DNA of 45,665 bases from an uncultured Ruminococcus sp. (GTDB taxonomy: Bacteria; Bacillota; Clostridia; Monoglobales; Monoglobaceae). Below the pieces are notes generated by a model, which searched no databases, had not been told where the DNA came from, and saw nothing but the letters and a program-made list of their open reading frames with translations. Both the position numbers and the translations under genes were made by a program. The DNA lies in assembly GCA_902797885.1 (NCBI GenBank), contig CADBUP010000049.1:1-45665 (forward strand), read 5' to 3'. Shown piece after piece: positions 43,270 through 45,665 of this stretch (position 1 is its first letter; every line of letters starts with the position of its first letter).

Positions 43270-44151
43270 TCAGCTCTTTCCTAAAATATTTGACAGGTTG
43301 CTCTGTATGCACCGCGCAACCTCAGGTTTATTCATTGAATAAACGTGGACGTTTGTCACTCCGTTTGCATATAAATCTATAATCTGATCGGTCGCATAAG
43401 CTATTCCCGCCTGCATCATTGCATCCGGATACATTCCGAACTTATCTACCAGAGCCTTAAACCGCTGAGGCATAAACGAGCCGGAAAGCTTAATCGCCCT
43501 CTCGACCTGGTTTGCCTTGGTAATCGGCATAATTCCGGCAACTATCGGAACGGTTATACCCGCCTCGCGTATTTTATACAAAAAGTTATAGAGAAGGTTA
43601 TTGTCAAAAAACATCTGAGTCGTTAAAAAATCGCACCCAGCGTCAACTTTCTCTTTAAGTCGGCGAATATCCTCCTTTTGATTCACACTCTCTGGATGAA
43701 CCTCGGGGTAACACGCTCCGCCTATACAAAAATCGGTGCCGCTCTCTTTGAGTTCGCGTATTAAGTCTATCGCATAGCGATAATCCCACTTGCTTCTGTC
43801 CGAGTTCTCCATCTCAGGCGTCAAGTCGCCGCGAAGCGCCAAAACGTTCTCTATGCCGTATTCGCGCATCTCTCTTATTTTTTGTCTGACTGTATCCTTC
43901 GTTGATGAAACACAAGTCAAGTGTGCGATGGTAGAAACGCCCGACTTTTCTTCCACGGTTTTTGCCATATCAAGCGTATATCGGCTTGCTCCGCCGCCCG
44001 CGCCATATGTAACACTCATAAAGGCCGGTTTGAGTGCGGCTATCTCGGTAACAGCCGCCTTTACGCTCTGAAAAGCGGTGTCGGTCTTAGGCGGAAAAAC
44101 CTCGAATGACAATGAAAATTCTTCCTTATTCAATATATCTTTAATCTTCAT
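43270..44151 (-). CDS. metF: 5,10-methylenetetrahydrofolate reductase
   Basis: Makes 5-methyltetrahydrofolate, the methyl donor used by the adjacent MetH. 293 residues of TIM-barrel type: SLSFEVFPPKTDTAF near the start, FMSVTYGAGGG and the VLALRGD flavin-binding segment. The ATG at 44151 has GGAG 6 nt upstream; a frame extension to 44184 comes from the repeated leader element and is not needed. First gene of a metF-activation protein-metH operon behind a promoter at 44390-44418 and a long structured leader. Confidence 0.95.
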   Translation of the reverse strand: MKIKDILNKEEFSLSFEVFPPKTDTAFQSVKAAVTEIAALKPAFMSVTYGAGGGASRYTLDMAKTVEEKSGVSTIAHLTCVSSTKDTVRQKIREMREYGIENVLALRGDLTPEMENSDRSKWDYRYAIDLIRELKESGTDFCIGGACYPEVHPESVNQKEDIRRLKEKVDAGCDFLTTQMFFDNNLLYNFLYKIREAGITVPIVAGIMPITKANQVERAIKLSGSFMPQRFKALVDKFGMYPDAMMQAGIAYATDQIIDLYANGVTNVHVYSMNKPEVARCIQSNLSNILGKS

Positions 44152-44186
44152 AATAATCTCCATTCCGCCGCCCCGCGTCGGCACAA
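44149..44186. repeat. 38-bp repeat copy 2 (metF leader and start codon)
   Basis: Matches 55-92 at 36 of 38 positions; both changes are C/T. It covers the metF ribosome binding site and start codon and ends 34 bases into the leader. Confidence 0.7.
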
Positions 44187-44384
44187 ATAGTAATAAAATT
44201 TTCTTATCCGCGGGTCAGAAATGATAAGAGTTTATTACGCCCGTGCGCGTTTCCTAACAAAGTGAGAAAAATTTAGCACGGACTTTTTATCGCTGAAGTC
44301 CAGCATGAAAGAAGCATTCACGTTAACTTCAGTCTACTTTTCGCCGGTAAAAACGACAAAATCGCGCATATTCGCGCTATATTA
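44152..44384 (-). ncRNA. Structured metF leader, possible riboswitch of unknown class
   Basis: About 230 nt separate the predicted start (about 44384) from the metF ATG. Three successive stems can form: CTGAAGT/ACTTCAG (44332-44326 with 44299-44293), CCGTGC/GCACGG (44281-44276 with 44246-44241), and GTAATAA plus CTTATC with GATAAG plus TTATTAC (44238-44190). The last lies before the repeated RBS region. I looked for S-box, T-box, tetrahydrofolate and cobalamin riboswitch cores and saw none. Confidence 0.45.
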
Positions 44385-44389
44385 GCTAT

Positions 44390-44418
44390 ATAATAGCATA
44401 TCTTATTTTGCTTTTCAA
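44390..44418 (-). promoter_or_regulatory. Sigma-A promoter of the metF operon
   Basis: TTGAAA (44418-44413), a 17-base spacer and TATTAT (44395-44390) on the minus strand. A 9-bp inverted repeat AAATTTCTC/GAGAAATTT lies just upstream at 44441-44463 and may be an operator. Confidence 0.65.
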
Positions 44419-44440
44419 GTATTTTAAAGCGAGTAGGAGA

Positions 44441-44463
44441 AAATTTCTCTAATTGAGAAATTT
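44441..44463. promoter_or_regulatory. Inverted repeat upstream of the metF promoter
   Basis: AAATTTCTC-TAATT-GAGAAATTT is a perfect 9-bp inverted repeat centred about 37 bases upstream of the metF -35. Position suits an operator; its AT-rich sequence also allows chance. Between here and 44655 (about 190 bases) I see no gene. Confidence 0.35.
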
Positions 44464-44655
44464 TTGACCTCACACCATCATGCATACTGTTGGTACAAAC
44501 GAGAGATTTTCACCATGTGGTATTCACACATATGATGCTTACCGTTCGCTTCTATGCTGTCAGAGTCAATAGTTATAGCCATATAACTGTGATTGTAACA
44601 CGCCAATGGCACATATCAAAAAGACGACAGTTTCATAAATGTAGAAAAAAACGCA

Positions 44656-44698
44656 AAAAAACGACCAAAACAGATTAAATCTATTTTGACCGTTTTTT
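44656..44698 (-). terminator. Imperfect 20-bp hairpin with T tracts
   Basis: Left arm 44656-44675 and right arm 44679-44698 pair at 17 of 20 positions across a 3-nt loop. On the minus strand it is followed by a TTTTTTTGCGTTTTTTT tract. It would end a short transcript from the promoter at 44801-44829. Confidence 0.6.
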
Positions 44699-44785
44699 GG
44701 CTTTCGTGTACGAAATAGATGCCACGAGTTTTCCCTCTATTTCATTCCCAATTGCCTGAATCGCTAAAATCCTGCAATGCAGGAT
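44681..44785 (-). pseudogene. Short open frame without start codon, possible gene remnant
   Basis: A 34-residue open frame reads LAIQAIGNEIEGKLVASIS followed by YTKAKKRSK. It has no ATG and only a late GTG (VASISYTKAKKRSK) preceded by AGAGGGA. The composition looks protein-like, as in the end of a longer coding region. It could be the 3' remnant of a deleted gene, or a chance frame inside a small RNA. A strong promoter lies just upstream. Confidence 0.3.
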
Positions 44786-44787
44786 TT
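44767..44787. repeat. 21-nt palindrome
   Basis: AAATCCTGCA, one central A, then TGCAGGATTT: perfect 10-bp arms. It lies just downstream of the predicted start of the 44801-44829 promoter, where a repressor could bind, or it could form the 5' hairpin of the short transcript. Confidence 0.6.
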
Positions 44788-44800
44788 ATTTACTGCATTT

Positions 44801-44829
44801 AGTATAACACAAATTGTTGCCAAGGTCAA
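44801..44829 (-). promoter_or_regulatory. Sigma-A promoter of a short minus-strand transcript
   Basis: TTGACC (44829-44824), a 17-base spacer and TATACT (44806-44801). The start would be near 44794, and the next terminator-like hairpin ends at 44656, giving an RNA of about 140 nt with no complete gene. Confidence 0.65.
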
Positions 44830-44859
44830 CATTTTCAAGCAAAAAATCAAGGAAACATT

Positions 44860-45069
44860 CTATTCTCCTATATACCGAAAACGAGGAACCTGCTTGCCAT
44901 TTACCTCAACCATCTCTTCCCACATTGAAATCGGTCTTACCCAATACTCGCCTTCTCCATACAAGGCTTTGTACACAACCATCTTTTCTAAGGTTTCAGA
45001 GTGATTGGCTATTCCAATTACTTGATATCTGTTTCCTTTATAGTGTTCATATATTCCCGGTTTAATCAT
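44860..45069 (-). CDS. DUF1653 protein
   Basis: A 69-residue soluble protein: IKPGIYEHYKGNRYQVIGIANHSET, then the MVVYKALYGEGEYWVRP core and the ending FRYIGE. This is the small DUF1653 family, of unknown function, common in bacteria. The ATG at 45069 has GGAGA 7 nt upstream; an ATG two codons earlier lies on top of that site. It follows the rhodanese gene closely, probably in one transcript. Confidence 0.85.
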   Translation of the reverse strand: MIKPGIYEHYKGNRYQVIGIANHSETLEKMVVYKALYGEGEYWVRPISMWEEMVEVNGKQVPRFRYIGE

Positions 45070-45084
45070 TTTCATTCTCCAAAC

Positions 45085-45468
45085 TTATTCTTTAACAATC
45101 TCTTCGGTCCAAGTATTTATTCCACCGAACTCTACTACATTAGTATATCCAAGTTCGGCTAACTTTTCCGATGCTTGCTTGCTTCGATTTCCACTTCTGC
45201 AATAAATCATTATTAGCTGCTCTTTATCCGGAAGTTCAGCAATCTCTTTATCTCCTATTATGTCATTTGGAATGTTTATCGCATCTTTGATATGACCTGA
45301 TTCGTATTCTTCAGGTGTTCTTACATCAAGTATAATGTAATCTGACTCTTCTGCCATCATTATTATTGCTTCTTCTGTTGTTATTTGTTTGTAATCCACT
45401 TTGCTCACCTCAGCAGAGCATCCTGCAAAAAACATAATGGCAAACATCAACAAAATAATTTTTTTCAT
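45085..45468 (-). CDS. Rhodanese-domain lipoprotein
   Basis: 127 residues. The signal peptide MKKIILLMFAIMFFAGC gives a lipobox with lipidated Cys17. One rhodanese domain follows (about 25-127), with ILDVRTPEEYESGHIKDAINIP and the active-site loop C90-RSGNRS. Such surface rhodaneses may transfer sulfur or handle persulfides; the substrate is unknown. The frame is open to an ATG at 45525 that also has a good GAGGAG, but that start would put 19 polar residues before the signal peptide, so 45468 (with AGAGGG upstream) is preferred. Confidence 0.88.
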   Translation of the reverse strand: MKKIILLMFAIMFFAGCSAEVSKVDYKQITTEEAIIMMAEESDYIILDVRTPEEYESGHIKDAINIPNDIIGDKEIAELPDKEQLIMIYCRSGNRSKQASEKLAELGYTNVVEFGGINTWTEEIVKE

Positions 45469-45541
45469 TTGGTTTCCCTCTTTACTTACATAGACTGCTC
45501 TTCCATCATTCATTCTTCGAAGCATTTGTCTCCTCTGAAGT

Positions 45542-45665
45542 CTACTCCTTAATTCTATTTTGTAAATCTTCTACCGAGGGCAACTGATTTTCATATTCTT
45601 TTGGAAGACTCTTTGTGATTTCATATTGGCTGACACCCATTGGCTTTGACATATCCTTCAATGCA
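45542..45665 (-). CDS. 3' end of a YhcG/DUF1016-type PDDEXK nuclease, cut by the window edge
   Basis: Only the last 40 codons are visible: ALKDMSKPMGVSQYEITKSL, then PKEYENQLPSVEDLQNRIKE. The KPMGVSxYxxTKxLPxExxxxLPSxExL pattern is typical of the C-terminus of DUF1016/YhcG putative nucleases, which often occur in defence or mobile regions. The nuclease core lies outside the window, so activity cannot be judged. Confidence 0.65.
   Translation of the reverse strand, partial: ALKDMSKPMGVSQYEITKSLPKEYENQLPSVEDLQNRIKE

Noticed and set aside
44152-44184. Upstream extension of metF (MPTRGGGMEII)
   Set aside because: These codons are the translation of the repeated leader element; the ATG at 44151 has the proper ribosome binding site and family N-terminus.
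44241-44340. Possible small protein in the metF leader (MLDFSDKKSVLNFSHFVRKRARA)
   Set aside because: No ribosome binding site before its ATG, and the stretch overlaps two hairpin stems; more likely a chance frame.
44152-44384. Known riboswitch (SAM, T-box, THF or cobalamin) in the metF leader
   Set aside because: None of the conserved core sequences of these classes is visible, although stems exist. Kept only as an unassigned leader.
44777-45065. Two plus-strand frames of 75 and 83 codons
   Set aside because: They are antisense to the DUF1653 gene, which has a recognisable protein sequence and a ribosome binding site.
1-45665. CRISPR arrays, tRNA or rRNA genes, intact insertion sequences
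   Set aside because: No regularly spaced repeats, cloverleaf-like segments, rRNA motifs or transposase genes were seen on either strand.

Overview
The window looks like a chromosomal segment of a low-to-mid GC Gram-positive anaerobe of the class Clostridia. The evidence is spoVG, an energy-coupling factor cassette followed by truA, S-layer homology (SLH) proteins, a DacF-type carboxypeptidase, a cobalamin-dependent methionine synthase split from its activation domain, agr-type quorum sensing, AAGGAGG-type ribosome binding sites and sigma-A promoters with 17-base spacers. I cannot name the species. No tRNA, rRNA, CRISPR array or intact insertion sequence is visible.

Positions 1-5300 hold a branched-chain amino-acid ABC transporter (livK-livH-livM-livG-livF, minus strand) behind a strong promoter and a long leader, preceded by the start of a secreted protein cut by the window edge. 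Positions 5370-16940 are mostly minus-strand housekeeping genes: murC, divergent spoVG, a polysaccharide deacetylase, rho, cvpA, a DUF5711 protein, truA, ecfT-ecfA2-ecfA1, an rRNA-type methyltransferase and two DUF4330 paralogues. These run into an envelope polysaccharide group (GT4 glycosyltransferase, O-antigen-ligase-like polymerase, MurJ flippase). Positions 21750-24290 hold an XRE regulator divergent from a large SLH protein, with AGTACT operator-like sites between them. Then come hup, ftsK and dacF.

Positions 29130-34960 (plus strand) hold an RCC1-repeat membrane protein, a small membrane protein, an AcpS-NnrD fusion, alr, a MazF toxin with no visible antitoxin and a secreted protein.

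The most interesting part is an AT-rich stretch at 35000-40160 that encodes a complete agr system: response regulator, sensor kinase, a 51-codon agrD precursor and the agrB protease. Two promoters there have the same architecture: paired 12-bp direct repeats with a 20-bp period, nine bases upstream of a TTGAC(T/G) -35 box, followed by a 17-base spacer. One promoter drives agrD-agrB. The other drives a leader of about 300 nt with strong hairpins, followed by two secreted-protein genes. This resembles the staphylococcal P2/P3 layout with an RNAIII-like leader, and gives a self-contained hypothesis: peptide signal, sensing, LytTR regulator, two operators, then a structured RNA and surface proteins.

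Positions 40180-44420 hold metF, a stand-alone MetH activation protein and metH, read from one promoter with a structured 230-nt leader that I could not assign to a known riboswitch class. The right end (44650-45665) is AT-rich and accessory-like: a possible short transcript or gene remnant, a DUF1653 protein, a rhodanese lipoprotein and the tail of a YhcG/DUF1016-type nuclease.
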